DNA of 64,000 bases from positions 1 to 64,000 of the forward strand of contig JAISUS010000003.1 in assembly GCA_031271965.1 (NCBI GenBank), in the 5' to 3' direction. Positions 8,339 to 18,900 of this stretch are shown piece after piece. The position numbers were made by a program, and so were the translations under genes. The stretch comes from Prevotella sp. (GTDB taxonomy: Bacteria > Bacteroidota > Bacteroidia > Bacteroidales > Dysgonomonadaceae). Each line of letters opens with the position of its first letter. The stretch's first letter is position 1. The notes beneath the pieces are model-generated. The model did not search any database and was not told where the DNA came from. It was given only the letters and a program-made list of their open reading frames with translations.

Positions 8339-9364
8339 TTACAGATTGAATTCTATATTGATGAATAAATATTGCCCGGCTTTGGCTCTGTCTGCATTTA
8401 TATTTCTAAAGTTGGGTGCTATTTTTAATTGTTTTAGAGGCTGAAACTCCAAACCAATCATCATTAACTGCCCATCAAGACTATTCCACGGACTTGTGAA
8501 TGCTGTCGGGTTTTTAGAATCCATCAGGTCGTAACGGGCAAATCCCCTCCATTTATTAGCTAGTTTGCCAGAGACATAAGCAGAATAACCATAATAATCT
8601 TTTTTCTCTATAAAACCTTTGTTATATACACGGTTATATTCTACTCCTCCTGAAATGATTTTGTCTTGATATCCGGCAAAAAGGGATAGCGTGTATTGGT
8701 TTTTGTAGTCTATCCCTGTAACACCACTAGGCAAAGCGTCCCTCATATCTTCACTTTCATTGTAGATATCGGTATATATTCTAAAAATAGTATTTTTTGT
8801 AGGATGTAAACTAAGCCCTGCGGCATAACGCGTACTATTATTTTTCTTCACTTTTTTATAGCCTTCCCCGTTTGTGAGGCTTAAGTCGGCAGATATGTAC
8901 CGATTGAATTCATATTCAGATGTAATCCCAAGATCTACGCTTGATGCCATTTTATTTAAATCCTGAAAAGATTTCATAACATAGCGGTGCATCCAATACT
9001 TTTCCTGTATACTAAACTGCATTAATCCTATTTGTCCGACATTGATATTAAAACCCTTATCATTCCAGTTAATGAATGCATTTCGCAAATATACCTCGAG
9101 TCCATCATTCGATGTCTTTCCGGCTGCACCGTCAATAATGACTTGCCCTTGTAGCGTGGGCGTAAATTTGTAGCTATAACCAAGAAAGGCTCTTGTAATA
9201 TCGAATCCTGTTTCTTCATACACCTCCCTTAAGCCGGTACTATATTCAAAAAAGCTGCGGGCTATAACTTTTCCCGAAGGCTTAAATGCAAGAGAATCCT
9301 GAGCAAAAGAAGCATTTATGCCTATTAATGTTGTTAAGAAAATAATAAGAGATACCTTTTTCAT
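8339..9364 (-). CDS. Outer-membrane beta-barrel porin
   Basis: A 341-residue predicted barrel. Residues 1-21 are a signal peptide ending SFAQ. The rest alternates hydrophobic and polar residues in short strands with aromatic girdle residues and ends in INIEFNL, typical of an outer-membrane C-terminal strand. Phrases such as DITRAFLGYSYKF and RYDLMDS resemble the phosphate-selective porin O/P group, but the assignment to a solute is not supported. It is preceded by a perfect bidirectional terminator at 9463-9497 and appears to be a single-gene unit. Confidence 0.75.
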   Translation of the reverse strand: MKKVSLIIFLTTLIGINASFAQDSLAFKPSGKVIARSFFEYSTGLREVYEETGFDITRAFLGYSYKFTPTLQGQVIIDGAAGKTSNDGLEVYLRNAFINWNDKGFNINVGQIGLMQFSIQEKYWMHRYVMKSFQDLNKMASSVDLGITSEYEFNRYISADLSLTNGEGYKKVKKNNSTRYAAGLSLHPTKNTIFRIYTDIYNESEDMRDALPSGVTGIDYKNQYTLSLFAGYQDKIISGGVEYNRVYNKGFIEKKDYYGYSAYVSGKLANKWRGFARYDLMDSKNPTAFTSPWNSLDGQLMMIGLEFQPLKQLKIAPNFRNINADRAKAGQYLFINIEFNL

Positions 9365-9462
9365 TGAATTTTTAATTATGATACAAAGAAAAGTTTAAAC
9401 ATTTAGAAACAGATATGTTATCTAATTAAGGTTTGGTTAAGATAATGTAACGATATGGTAAC

Positions 9463-9497
9463 AAAAAAGCCGTTTGGAATTCCAAACGGCTTTTTTT
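9463..9497. terminator. Perfect palindromic terminator
   Basis: Six A, then GCCGTTTGG mirrored through AATT, then T-tract. It is symmetrical, but gene order suggests it ends the M16 protease operon on the minus strand. Confidence 0.85.
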
Positions 9498-9512
9498 AAA
9501 TGATAATATTGT

Positions 9513-12323
9513 TTATTTCTTAGGATTCATTATTACTTCTATAAAATTGTTTTGTGATACAAGTTGTTTTGTCACAGCTTTAATATCTTCTTTTGTAAGG
9601 GTGCTGACTATTGACTGATAAGTGGAATGATTGTCGTCATTATAGAAATAATAAGTACTTAAAATACCATTCCAGTAGCTATTTGTTTTTTCATCTTCCT
9701 GGAATTTTTTAAGCATATATTCTTTTACCTTTTGGAAATCAGTATCTTCCGGTCCGTTTTCGGCAATCCTTTTTACCTCACGGTCGATAATAGGAGATAT
9801 TGTAGATACCCTTTCCGGATCAGTGTCAAAAGACATCCGAAGAATTGTTTGTCCGTCGGGTATTCTGCTTATGCTGGCTCCTACACCTACACCGTATGTA
9901 CCACCAGCTTCTTCTCTAACTGTACGTACGTATACTATGTCCAGTATCTGTTTCAGAGCAGATAAAGAAATTTCGGTTTTTAGATCTCTCTTCAGCGTTG
10001 CACTATAAATATCGAATACACTCGTTTTAGGAGTTTTCATTTCCTGATCGAATATATTTTGGATTTTGCCTTTCTTTATCGAAGTATCATACGTTTTGTA
10101 GTTGGCATTTTTGTTACCTGAAGGAAGAGAAGCCAGATATTGCTCAACCAGAGGTTTTATCGTTGCTTCATCTATAGTTCCTACGAATGTAAATGTAAAT
10201 GAACCCGGATTTGAGAAAGCTTCTTTATAGATTTCAATGATACGGTCGTAATTTAGTTTCTCAGCATCCTCCAGCTTCAAGTTCTTCATACGAGGGTTGT
10301 TCCCGTACATTGACGATGTAACGGAGTCGTTGAATATACTAGATGGCTCAGTGCTTAGATTTTTTAATTGATTTTTGATCAAATCCATGCGTGTAGTATA
10401 TGCACCTTCGTCTTTACGGGGAGACGTAAAGTTCAGATAAACTAATTGTAGCATAGTTTCTGCATCTTTGATCGATGACGATCCATTCATACCTTGTGTC
10501 CAACGTGAAATAAATGCATTTGCACTGGCTGTTTTTCCTGCTAATACTTTCCGGAGGTCTGTAGCGCTGAAATTGCCAACCCCACCTAAAGAAGGAACCA
10601 TGCCTGCCAAGCTGGCATTAAACATATCTGCATCAGGGAATACTGAGGTGCCTCCGTATGCTGTAGCTGACATCAGTATTTGGTCATCTTTGAAATCTGT
10701 TTTCTTGAGAACGACTTTCATTCCGTTTGAAAGGGTCCATACAGTTGTTCCAAACTTAGCATCTGTTGTTTCTTTAACTACTTTTCCTGCTTTTGGCATA
10801 GTTGTAATCAGAGGCTCATTTGAAAGCGTTTCGGCATAAGCGGTAATATCTTCCGCTTCCACTTTATTGAATATACCTAGTAATTCGGCTTCTGTTGGGT
10901 ATTTCAAACCTTCCTTTTCAGGACCGGTAACAGTTATTACGATATTTTTATTGTTAATTAATTGTTGAATCACCTGATTAACCATTTGGGCTGTAATCAT
11001 GGGTGCAAATTGCTTTGCAAAATTATATTCGTATTCTATTCCCGGTATGCCTTCTCCGTCAGAAAAACTGCGCACATATTCATCTACATATGTTCCGTTC
11101 AACTGTTTATTACGGTTATTATACGAATTTTCATAGTTCTTTAATATGGTAGCTTTTGCTCTTTCCACTTCTGATTCTGTGAAACCGAATTTGCGGATGC
11201 GTTCATTTTCGCGCACGAGGCTAGCCAATGTTTCATCAACCTTTCCTTCTTTACTTAAAGCAATTGTAGTCCATGCATCTTTTGTTTTAGAAACGAAGAA
11301 TCCTCCATCATAAGCATATGATGCAGCAAAAGGAGCATCGGCTTTTTGTGAAATTTCACTTAAACGGTCAGATAACATATTTGATGCCAGGCTTTTTACA
11401 AAAGAAGCCACTAGTCCTTCCTGAGTTTCTTTTACTTCAGCCGGAATAACATCATGTTTAATATATAGAGTAACTTGTGTTCTTACAGCCTCCGGATCGG
11501 TTACGATAGAGACAATAGGAGTTTCATTATCAGGTACAGGAAAATATATTCTTTCAGCTGGATCAACAGGTTTAGATATATCGGTAAACAAAGTCTTTAT
11601 TTTTGCTTCTACAGCATCTACGTCAATATCTCCTACTATGATAATCCCTTGCAAATCTGGTCTGTACCATTTGTGGTAATAATCTCTAAGAACTTGATAC
11701 GGGAAGTTTTCTACAATTTCCATTTTGCCGATAGGCATGCGGTCTGCATATTTACTTCCCTGATAAATAACAGGAAGTTGTTTGTCCCAAATACGCGATT
11801 GTGCACCGCTGCGAGTACGCCATTCTTCTTTAATTACTTTACGTTCTTCATCTATTTGTTCTTCTTTGAGAGCGATGAAGCCAGACCAGTCATGTAGAAC
11901 AAGCAAACATGAGTCGACAATAGTTTCGCGTATGACCGGTACATTGGACAGATTGTAAACAGTTTCATCGAAAGATGTATAGGCGTTTACATTTGCTCCA
12001 AATTTAACACCAATGCTTTCCAAATAGTTAAGCATTGTTTTCTTTCCCGGATAATTCTTTGTACCATTAAAGGCCATGTGTTCAAGGAAGTGGGCAAGTC
12101 CTGCCTGATTATCTTCCTCTTGCATCGAACCTACTTTCTGTGCAATATAAAAATCAGCTCTTTTTTCCGGATAAGCATTATGTCTAATGTAGTAAGTAAG
12201 TCCGTTTTCCAACTTTCCATATCTTACGTCCGGATCAATTGGCAATTTCTGGCCTTGAGCATTAGCTATGCCAGTTATGGCTATAAAAGCCAGTAAAATG
12301 AAAATTTTTCTCATATTAATCAT
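9513..12323 (-). CDS. M16 family zinc metalloprotease
   Basis: A 936-residue secreted insulinase/pitrilysin-family peptidase (PqqL-like layout). A signal peptide ends near residue 22 (IANAQ). The zinc site is the inverted motif HFLEH at residues 78-82, with the downstream glutamate ligand at about 159-160 in the EERKVIKEEW stretch. The second half (from about residue 510) repeats the fold without the zinc motif, as usual. It probably degrades peptides in the periplasm. It is the last gene of an operon: the EEP-family gene ends 11 bases upstream. A second in-frame ATG three codons in could be the start. Confidence 0.9.
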   Translation of the reverse strand: MINMRKIFILLAFIAITGIANAQGQKLPIDPDVRYGKLENGLTYYIRHNAYPEKRADFYIAQKVGSMQEEDNQAGLAHFLEHMAFNGTKNYPGKKTMLNYLESIGVKFGANVNAYTSFDETVYNLSNVPVIRETIVDSCLLVLHDWSGFIALKEEQIDEERKVIKEEWRTRSGAQSRIWDKQLPVIYQGSKYADRMPIGKMEIVENFPYQVLRDYYHKWYRPDLQGIIIVGDIDVDAVEAKIKTLFTDISKPVDPAERIYFPVPDNETPIVSIVTDPEAVRTQVTLYIKHDVIPAEVKETQEGLVASFVKSLASNMLSDRLSEISQKADAPFAASYAYDGGFFVSKTKDAWTTIALSKEGKVDETLASLVRENERIRKFGFTESEVERAKATILKNYENSYNNRNKQLNGTYVDEYVRSFSDGEGIPGIEYEYNFAKQFAPMITAQMVNQVIQQLINNKNIVITVTGPEKEGLKYPTEAELLGIFNKVEAEDITAYAETLSNEPLITTMPKAGKVVKETTDAKFGTTVWTLSNGMKVVLKKTDFKDDQILMSATAYGGTSVFPDADMFNASLAGMVPSLGGVGNFSATDLRKVLAGKTASANAFISRWTQGMNGSSSIKDAETMLQLVYLNFTSPRKDEGAYTTRMDLIKNQLKNLSTEPSSIFNDSVTSSMYGNNPRMKNLKLEDAEKLNYDRIIEIYKEAFSNPGSFTFTFVGTIDEATIKPLVEQYLASLPSGNKNANYKTYDTSIKKGKIQNIFDQEMKTPKTSVFDIYSATLKRDLKTEISLSALKQILDIVYVRTVREEAGGTYGVGVGASISRIPDGQTILRMSFDTDPERVSTISPIIDREVKRIAENGPEDTDFQKVKEYMLKKFQEDEKTNSYWNGILSTYYFYNDDNHSTYQSIVSTLTKEDIKAVTKQLVSQNNFIEVIMNPKK

Positions 12324-12334
12324 TTAAAGGTGTA

Positions 12335-13186
12335 CTATTTTATTGATAACTTTGTATATACAGGTTTGTGATCTGATACGAATATATTGTTTAAAGTATC
12401 TGGTAGAGTTTCATAATCCAATACATTTACTTGCTTGCTAACAAATATATAATCTATGCGCTCGCGTTTATCAACAGGGAGTCTTCCAAAGTCATGAAAA
12501 GTCCAGTCGGAACCGGAAATTTTAGATGCGATTGTTTTACTATCAATAAGAGATCCTTTTTTTGTAATATCTGTAATATTTTTTACAGCGTCGGATGTGG
12601 GTAGATCGTTGAAATCTCCTGTTAATACAACCGGGAGTCCGTTAGCCAATTCGTTTATTTTATTTATTAATAGATTGGCTCCCTCCCTGCGTGCTGTAAG
12701 TCCCATGTGATCTAAATGAGTGTTTATGGCAAATATGCGTTTACCTGATTTCTTATCTTTCAGGATAGCCCAACTTGCAACCCTATTGCAAGCTGCATCC
12801 CAACCCATCTTACCCGCTACGTCAGGTGTTTCACTTATCCAAAAAGTCCCGGATTTTTCTTCCGAAAATCTGTTGTTTTTATATATTAGGGGTGAGAATT
12901 CCCCTCTGTCTATTCCATCATCACGTCCGACTCCAATTGCGCTATATCCGGGTAATCGTTCCAGTAAATCTTTTAGCTGATTGTTTAAGACTTCTTGTCC
13001 TCCCATTATATCTACATCGTATAGGGTTACCACTTTTGCAGCTACATCTTTTCTGTATTGCCAATTATTAGAACCATCTCCGGCATGATCGAGCCGTATG
13101 TTGAAGGTCATTACATTTAAGTAGATTGGTTTGCTGCACGAAAAAAATAAGGATAAAATAAGTAATGTAAATAACGTTTTCTTCAT
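12335..13186 (-). CDS. Endonuclease/exonuclease/phosphatase family lipoprotein
   Basis: A 283-residue lipid-anchored protein of the EEP (DNase I-like) superfamily. The lipobox FFSC puts the lipidated Cys at residue 17, so the enzyme faces the periplasm or the surface. Superfamily motifs are present in order: MTFNIR, GGQEVL with the metal-binding Glu, NTHLDHMG, LTGDFND, and SDHKPV with the catalytic His. Substrate may be a phosphodiester, a sugar phosphate or a lipid head group; sequence alone does not decide. It lies 31 bases after dgkA and 11 before the M16 gene in one apparent operon. Confidence 0.88.
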   Translation of the reverse strand: MKKTLFTLLILSLFFSCSKPIYLNVMTFNIRLDHAGDGSNNWQYRKDVAAKVVTLYDVDIMGGQEVLNNQLKDLLERLPGYSAIGVGRDDGIDRGEFSPLIYKNNRFSEEKSGTFWISETPDVAGKMGWDAACNRVASWAILKDKKSGKRIFAINTHLDHMGLTARREGANLLINKINELANGLPVVLTGDFNDLPTSDAVKNITDITKKGSLIDSKTIASKISGSDWTFHDFGRLPVDKRERIDYIFVSKQVNVLDYETLPDTLNNIFVSDHKPVYTKLSIK

Positions 13187-13217
13187 TGTTACTGATATTC
13201 TTTTTATTAGTCATTAT

Positions 13218-13607
13218 TTATAGAAATAAATCACATAGTTTGGGCAGGAAAATTATAGCTCCGCAAATAACAGATATTACAGATGCAATAAAAACAGCTG
13301 CCGCTGCCAAGTCTTTTATCTTTTTTATAGTTTCATTCCGTTGGGGTGTAATATGGTCGCACAAGTTTTCTATTGCAGAATTCATTATCTCTAAGCTGAA
13401 AACCATTGCTATGAGTATACATGTAATTAACCATTCTATATTTGATATCTTCAATAAAAATCCTGCCGTAATTACAATGATTGTAATGACTGTATGTATT
13501 CTTGAATTATGCTCCTCCTTAAGTAAAATTTTCAGTCCGTTAAGGGCGTATATTGCCGATTTGACGCGATCCCTGAATGAGATTTTTCTTGATCCCTTTC
13601 TTTCCAT
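13218..13607 (-). CDS. dgkA: Diacylglycerol kinase family protein
   Basis: A 129-residue integral membrane kinase that phosphorylates diacylglycerol or undecaprenol. Three hydrophobic segments lie at about 40-57, 59-75 and 100-121. The family signature EIMNSAIENLCDH, with the catalytic Glu, and a following KDLAAAAV segment are clear. Length is typical of the family (about 120-130). The basic N-terminus precedes an amphipathic helix as in E. coli DgkA. It is the first gene of the unit running through the EEP lipoprotein to the M16 protease. Confidence 0.9.
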   Translation of the reverse strand: MERKGSRKISFRDRVKSAIYALNGLKILLKEEHNSRIHTVITIIVITAGFLLKISNIEWLITCILIAMVFSLEIMNSAIENLCDHITPQRNETIKKIKDLAAAAVFIASVISVICGAIIFLPKLCDLFL

Positions 13608-13710
13608 TATTTAGAAGCTTTATGAAATGCTAATTTAGTAACATTATTGATAAATAACGGTAAACTCTTTAAACTTTTTAGTCTTTGTGCTCATATAATA
13701 TTAATCTTGA

Positions 13711-13742
13711 TTTGCTCAAAGGGCTAAGATTCCGTAAATTTG
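13711..13742 (+). promoter_or_regulatory. Promoter of the lipoprotein-mscS operon
   Basis: TTTG at 13711-13714, exactly 20 bases, then TAAATTTG at 13735-13742: a full match to the Bacteroidota promoter. The ATG at 13773 is 30 bases further on. Confidence 0.75.
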
Positions 13743-13772
13743 AATAGTAGTTAAATATAAATTATATATACA

Positions 13773-14120
13773 ATGAAAAAGTCAATATTCTATATTTTGT
13801 TAATCATTGGGATATTCTCATGCAGTAATTCCCAGTATGATTTGGATAAGATGGGTGCTGCCGTAAAACAGCATATCCGGAATAATGATGCGGATAATGG
13901 CACTATTACTAAAATAGATAATATAAAAGCCATTTCGTATGAAAAAATACCCGAGGGTGACAGGGAGCATCCGGATGATGTCTATCGATGCAGAGTCTTT
14001 ATTCAGGGACGATGGTCATATCTGAATAGTAACCGGATATTTAATATGAACGATACTATCAATTGTTACTTTAATAGTAAGAAAGTTTTTTTTAGGATGG
14101 ACAATATATACGCAAATTGA
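13773..14120 (+). CDS. Small lipoprotein of unknown function
   Basis: A 115-residue predicted lipoprotein with lipobox GIFSC (Cys17). The mature part is short and polar, with two further cysteines (in YRCRVF and INCYF) that could form a disulphide. No family was recognised. It stops three bases before the mechanosensitive-channel gene and shares its promoter, so a link with envelope stress or with channel function is possible but unproven. Confidence 0.75.
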   Translation: MKKSIFYILLIIGIFSCSNSQYDLDKMGAAVKQHIRNNDADNGTITKIDNIKAISYEKIPEGDREHPDDVYRCRVFIQGRWSYLNSNRIFNMNDTINCYFNSKKVFFRMDNIYAN

Positions 14121-14123
14121 AAT

Positions 14124-15428
14124 ATGATGGATGCACAAGAAATACAACAAGAAGCAACTACGATAACAAAGGATATTGCATTATGGATGCAGAATTTCCT
14201 TGCCGGGTTAGGAGTTGCCGAACAATGGATCGTATATACAAAGTTAATTGTTTTAATAGCCTTGGTAGCCCTTATTGTATATATCCTCCAATTTTTTCTT
14301 AGAAAAATAATAACTTTTGTGGCTCGTCGTATTGCAAATCTGACAAAGCTTTCGTTCTTTGATTATACAATAAAAAACCGGTTGCCGCATTTTTTGGCTC
14401 TTATCGGTCCTTACTCTTTCATAAGAGGAACAATTCCGGTTGTTTTTTATGATTTTCGTGCCCTGATAAGCCCATTGATCAAGTTGATCGATATATATAT
14501 GGTTTTCATGGTTATATGGATTATTATGTCCTTGATAAGATCGTTCGGGGATGTTTTACAGGAAAAGCCTGCTTTTCAGAATAAACCGATGAAAAGTTAT
14601 TTTCAGGTTATACAAATATTTCTGTTCATATTTGGCGCTGTAGTTATCTATTCTATTATAACGGGCAAGTCGGCGACAACTTTTTTTGCTGCAATGGGTG
14701 CTGCTTCTGCCATTTTAATGTTGTTATTTCAGGATTCGATCAAAGGATTTGCCGGGAGTATACAGGTTACGACAAATAATATGGTGCAAATAGGAGACTG
14801 GATAACCATGAATAAATATGGTGCGGACGGAACAGTAGAGGAGATTAATTTGACTACTGTGAAGATACGTAATTTTGATAAAACGATAACAACTGTTCCT
14901 ACATATTCCCTAATTTCGGATTCGTTTCAAAACTGGAGAGGCATGCAGGAATCGGGAGGCCGTCGCTTCAAAAGAGCATTGAATATTAAGCAAGGCTCTA
15001 TACGCTTCCTTACTAATGAAGAGATAGAAAAATTCAAGAAAGTGGACGGAATGAAGGAATATATAGAGTTGAAGCAAACAGAATATGCAAAATTAAATAA
15101 AGGAAGGGAAGGTGAGTTACCTTTGAACCGGTATCAAATCACGAATACTGATTTGTTTATGCAATATGGTATATATTATCTTCGCAATCATCCTAAAATC
15201 AGCAATGATCTTACTTTGCTGGTAAGGCAATTGGCGCCTACTTCGCAAGGATTGCCTATCGAACTATATACCTTCACAAATACGACTGTTTGGGCAGAAT
15301 ACGAAACAATACTAGCCGAAATAGTCAGTCATCTTATTAGTGTGGTGAAGGTTTTTGATCTCTGTATTTATGAAGAATCGTCAGGAAGTGACATTTTCGA
15401 TGTTTATATTAAAGAAAATGTGAAATGA
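14124..15428 (+). CDS. MscS-type mechanosensitive ion channel (YbdG-like)
   Basis: A 434-residue inner-membrane channel that opens under membrane tension to relieve osmotic downshock. Hydrophobic helices lie near residues 32-55, 75-105, 115-135 and 155-210. The pore-lining helix and beta domain include AAMGAASAILMLLFQDSIKG and the GDWITMNKYGADGTVEEI loop. The long C-terminal domain and overall length fit the YbdG/MscM branch rather than the small MscS (286). The start is the first of two adjacent ATGs, three bases after the lipoprotein stop, suggesting coupled translation. Confidence 0.9.
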   Translation: MMDAQEIQQEATTITKDIALWMQNFLAGLGVAEQWIVYTKLIVLIALVALIVYILQFFLRKIITFVARRIANLTKLSFFDYTIKNRLPHFLALIGPYSFIRGTIPVVFYDFRALISPLIKLIDIYMVFMVIWIIMSLIRSFGDVLQEKPAFQNKPMKSYFQVIQIFLFIFGAVVIYSIITGKSATTFFAAMGAASAILMLLFQDSIKGFAGSIQVTTNNMVQIGDWITMNKYGADGTVEEINLTTVKIRNFDKTITTVPTYSLISDSFQNWRGMQESGGRRFKRALNIKQGSIRFLTNEEIEKFKKVDGMKEYIELKQTEYAKLNKGREGELPLNRYQITNTDLFMQYGIYYLRNHPKISNDLTLLVRQLAPTSQGLPIELYTFTNTTVWAEYETILAEIVSHLISVVKVFDLCIYEESSGSDIFDVYIKENVK

Positions 15429-15438
15429 TTCATATATA

Positions 15439-15476
15439 AAATAAATCCGGCTATCAGTTAATAGCCGGATTTATTT
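15439..15476. terminator. Bidirectional terminator between mscS-type gene and trxA
   Basis: A perfect 16 bp stem (15439-15454 with 15461-15476) around CAGTTA, A-rich on one side and T-rich on the other, placed between convergent genes. Confidence 0.85.
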
Positions 15477-15499
15477 ATTTTATTAGAAATAATTTATGT

Positions 15500-15817
15500 T
15501 TATTTTAATAGATTCTCAACTTTTTCAGCTAATACTGACTTTTGCGCAGCGCCGACTTGTTTGTCTACTACTTCTCCATTCTTTATGAATAAAATAGTAG
15601 GTATATTACGAATGCCATATTTTGACGTGATTTCGTCATTATTATCGACATCTACTTTGCCAATTGTAACTTTTCCTTCATATTCTGTGGCTAATTCTTC
15701 AACAATTGGGCCTACCATACGACATGGACCGCACCATTCTGCCCAAAAATCTATAACCAATGGTTTGTCCGATTTTAAAAGATCTTCAAAGCCGGCATCT
15801 GTAATTTCTAAAGCCAT
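15500..15817 (-). CDS. trxA: Thioredoxin
   Basis: A 105-residue cytosolic thioredoxin with the active site WCGPC (Cys29 and Cys32), the preceding DFWAEW, and the cis-proline region IPTILF. It reduces protein disulphides with electrons from thioredoxin reductase. It has no signal peptide, so it is the cytosolic form. It follows dnaE on the same strand by 93 bases but has its own -7 box at 15878-15885. Confidence 0.95.
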   Translation of the reverse strand: MALEITDAGFEDLLKSDKPLVIDFWAEWCGPCRMVGPIVEELATEYEGKVTIGKVDVDNNDEITSKYGIRNIPTILFIKNGEVVDKQVGAAQKSVLAEKVENLLK

Positions 15818-15877
15818 AATTATTATCTATTTGTTTGTTTATGATATATATGTAATTTATTTTCTTTTTTGTCTCTG

Positions 15878-15885
15878 CAAAGGTA
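15878..15885 (-). promoter_or_regulatory. -7 box of trxA
   Basis: Minus-strand TACCTTTG fits TAnnTTTG. It lies 60 bases upstream of the trxA ATG, between dnaE and trxA, so trxA can be expressed independently. Confidence 0.5.
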
Positions 15886-15910
15886 ATTAATCTATTTAAA
15901 AAATAAAAAT

Positions 15911-18900
15911 TCAATTCACTTTAAATATAAAACTTTCGTTTTCTGTCAGATAATCAATCAGTTCCTTCCTTACGCTTATTTTTGTGTTTCTGGAGAAGAG
16001 TTCTACCTTCATATTCTTTTCTCCGTCTACAACTTCAAAATATAACAAAGAATTTCCGGGATTGTTTTTGGTTAATGTGGATAATTCTTCAACCATTTGG
16101 GTATTCATATCATGTAATGGCAGAGTTATGGTCAGCTTTTCTATCAAACTATCCTTTACATCCGGTAAAAGTTGGATGGATTGAATTTTCAGTTCCATCT
16201 GATTCGCATCGAATCTGCGTCCTTGTACACGTCCTTTTATGAAAACATATAATCCCAAACGGCCATATTTTCCAAAATTAATATAGTCATCTCCAAACAA
16301 AGGAATTTCTCCACTACCTGTAAAATCCTCTATCCGGATTATCATAAAAGGTTTTCCGTTTTTAGTAATTCCCTCACGGACATTGCTGACCAATCCACCG
16401 AAAGAGACTTCTTTGTTCTTGAGAGCATCTTTATCTTCTATTTCTGACATCCCTACATTGCAGGCATAATTCAGCACTATTTTATATTCATCCAGAGGGT
16501 GGGCCGATAGATATATACCGATCAGTTCGCGTTCTTTATTCAAACGCTCTAAATCTGACCATTTCTCTACTTTAGGTATTTCAGGATGTGCAATGTCAAA
16601 GGATGTGTCATCACCAAATAGTGAATTGGCTGCTTGATTTTTATCTAGTTGATATTTGTTTCCATAGCGGATTAGCTGATCTACAAAAGTTTCCCCCTTT
16701 GCATTGACTCCAAAGAATTGCTCTCTTCTTATTTCACTAAAGGCATCGAAAGCCCCGGCCAAAGCTAAAGATTCTATATTCTTCTTGTTGCATGAACTGA
16801 GGTTGACACGTTCTACGAAATCGAAAATATTACTGAATGCACCATTGCGCTGACGCTCTTCTATAATATTCATTACGGCGCCCTCACCAACCCCTTTTAC
16901 AGCAGCAAGACCAAAGCGTATGTCACCTGCTTGGTTGACAGAGAATTTGAGGTATGACTCGTTTACATCAGGGCCGAGTACATTCATGTTCATGGCTTTG
17001 CATTCATCCATAAACTTCGTGATTTCCGTAATATTTGATAAGTTGCGGGAAAGTACGGCCGCCATATATTCCGATGGGTAGTTCGCCTTCAACCATGCCG
17101 TTTGATAGGCAACCCATGAATAACATGTTGCATGCGATTTATTGAATGCATAAGAGGCGAATTTTTCCCAGTCTGCCCATATCTTTTCCAGCGTTTTTTT
17201 GCTATGCCCATTTTTCGTTCCCCCCGCAAGGAATTTTTCTTTCAGGGCATTCATCTTGTCGATGAGTTTTTTACCCATTGCTTTACGCAATTCGTCCGAC
17301 TGACCTCGGGTAAAATCGGCTAACTGCCTTGACAATAACATGACCTGTTCCTGATATACAGTAATACCATATGTGTCGTTCAGGTATTTTTCCATTTCCG
17401 GAATGTCATACGTTATCTCTTCTCGTCCATGCTTACGGGCAATGAAAGATGGTATATAATCCATTGGCCCCGGACGGTAAAGGGCATTCATCGCTATCAG
17501 GTCTTCAAACTTAGATGGTTGTAGCTCCTTCAGGTATTTTTGCATGCCTGCGGACTCAAACTGGAATGTACCGGTTGTTTTTCCCTGACTATAAAGCTCA
17601 TAAGTTTTTGGGTCTTCAAGCGAAATCGTGTCAATATTTATATTTTCACCCGTAGTGTGTTTAATGTTATCCAGAGCTTCTTTGATGATTGAAAGGGTTT
17701 TCAACCCTAAAAAGTCCATTTTGATAAGTCCGGTTTCTTCAATTACTGTACCTTCATATTGTGTAACTAAGATATTTTCACCGGTTTCTTTATCTTCGGC
17801 TGTACTAACAGGTACTATATCCGAAATATCCTGTTGACCAATAATGATACCACATGCATGGACTCCGATATTTCGCACATTGCCTTCCAGCATCTGGGCG
17901 TATTTGAGTGTGTCGCGCATTACAGGATCGCTACTGCCGGCAGCTTCTTTCAGTTCGGGTACATATGCTATTGCGTCCTTTAAAGTAACCTTCTTTTTGT
18001 CAGGAATACGGTCAGGAACAAATTTTGCTAAGCGATTAGATTCCGATAGTGGCAGTTTCTGAACGCGGGCAACATCTTTTATTGCCGATTTGGTGGCCAT
18101 CGTACCATATGTGATAATGTGCGCAACACGTTCCTGTCCATATTTTTCGGTAACCCATTTCAACACTTTTCCACGGCCGTCATCGTCGAAGTCAATATCA
18201 ATATCGGGCATAGAGATACGGTCGGGATTGAGGAAACGTTCAAATAGCAAATCGTACTTTATAGGGTCTATATCGGTGATGCCAAGACAATATGCTACTG
18301 CGGAACCCGCAGCAGAACCCCGGCCCGGCCCCACGGCAACGCCCATTTGACGGGCGGCTGCTATAAAGTCCTGAACGATGAGGAAGTATCCGGGAAATCC
18401 CATCGTTTTCATTGTCTCTAATTCAAAATCGAGACGCTCTGATGTTTCGGCATCTAAATCTTTGCCATAGCGCTTTTCAGCACCAATCATGGTCAGATGT
18501 TTCAGATAGTCAGACTCGAGCTTGATACGGATTACTTTGTCGTATCCACCTAAGCGCTGATACTCTTTTTCTCCAAATTCTTTAATTAGATCGTCTTCAC
18601 TGTGCAATAGCTTATAACCTTCTTCTGTACCAAAAGATGTATCAATGGTAAAGAAGGGCATTAAAGCATCGGAGTCGATTGAATAAAACTCCACTTTATT
18701 GGCTATCTCCAGAGTGTTTTCCATAACTTGTGGCAGATCTCCAAATATCTGAGTCATTTCGGCTTTTGTTTTCAGCCATTCCTGCTTTGTATAGCGCATA
18801 CGCTTCGGATCATCGAAGTCCTTGCCTGTACTCAGGCATATAAGACGGTCGTGAGCATCGGCATCCTCTTCATCTACAAAGTGTACATCGTTGGTACAAA

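Noticed and set aside
13186-13614. Plus-strand frame of 142 codons
   Set aside because: It is antisense to the diacylglycerol kinase gene, which has clear family motifs.
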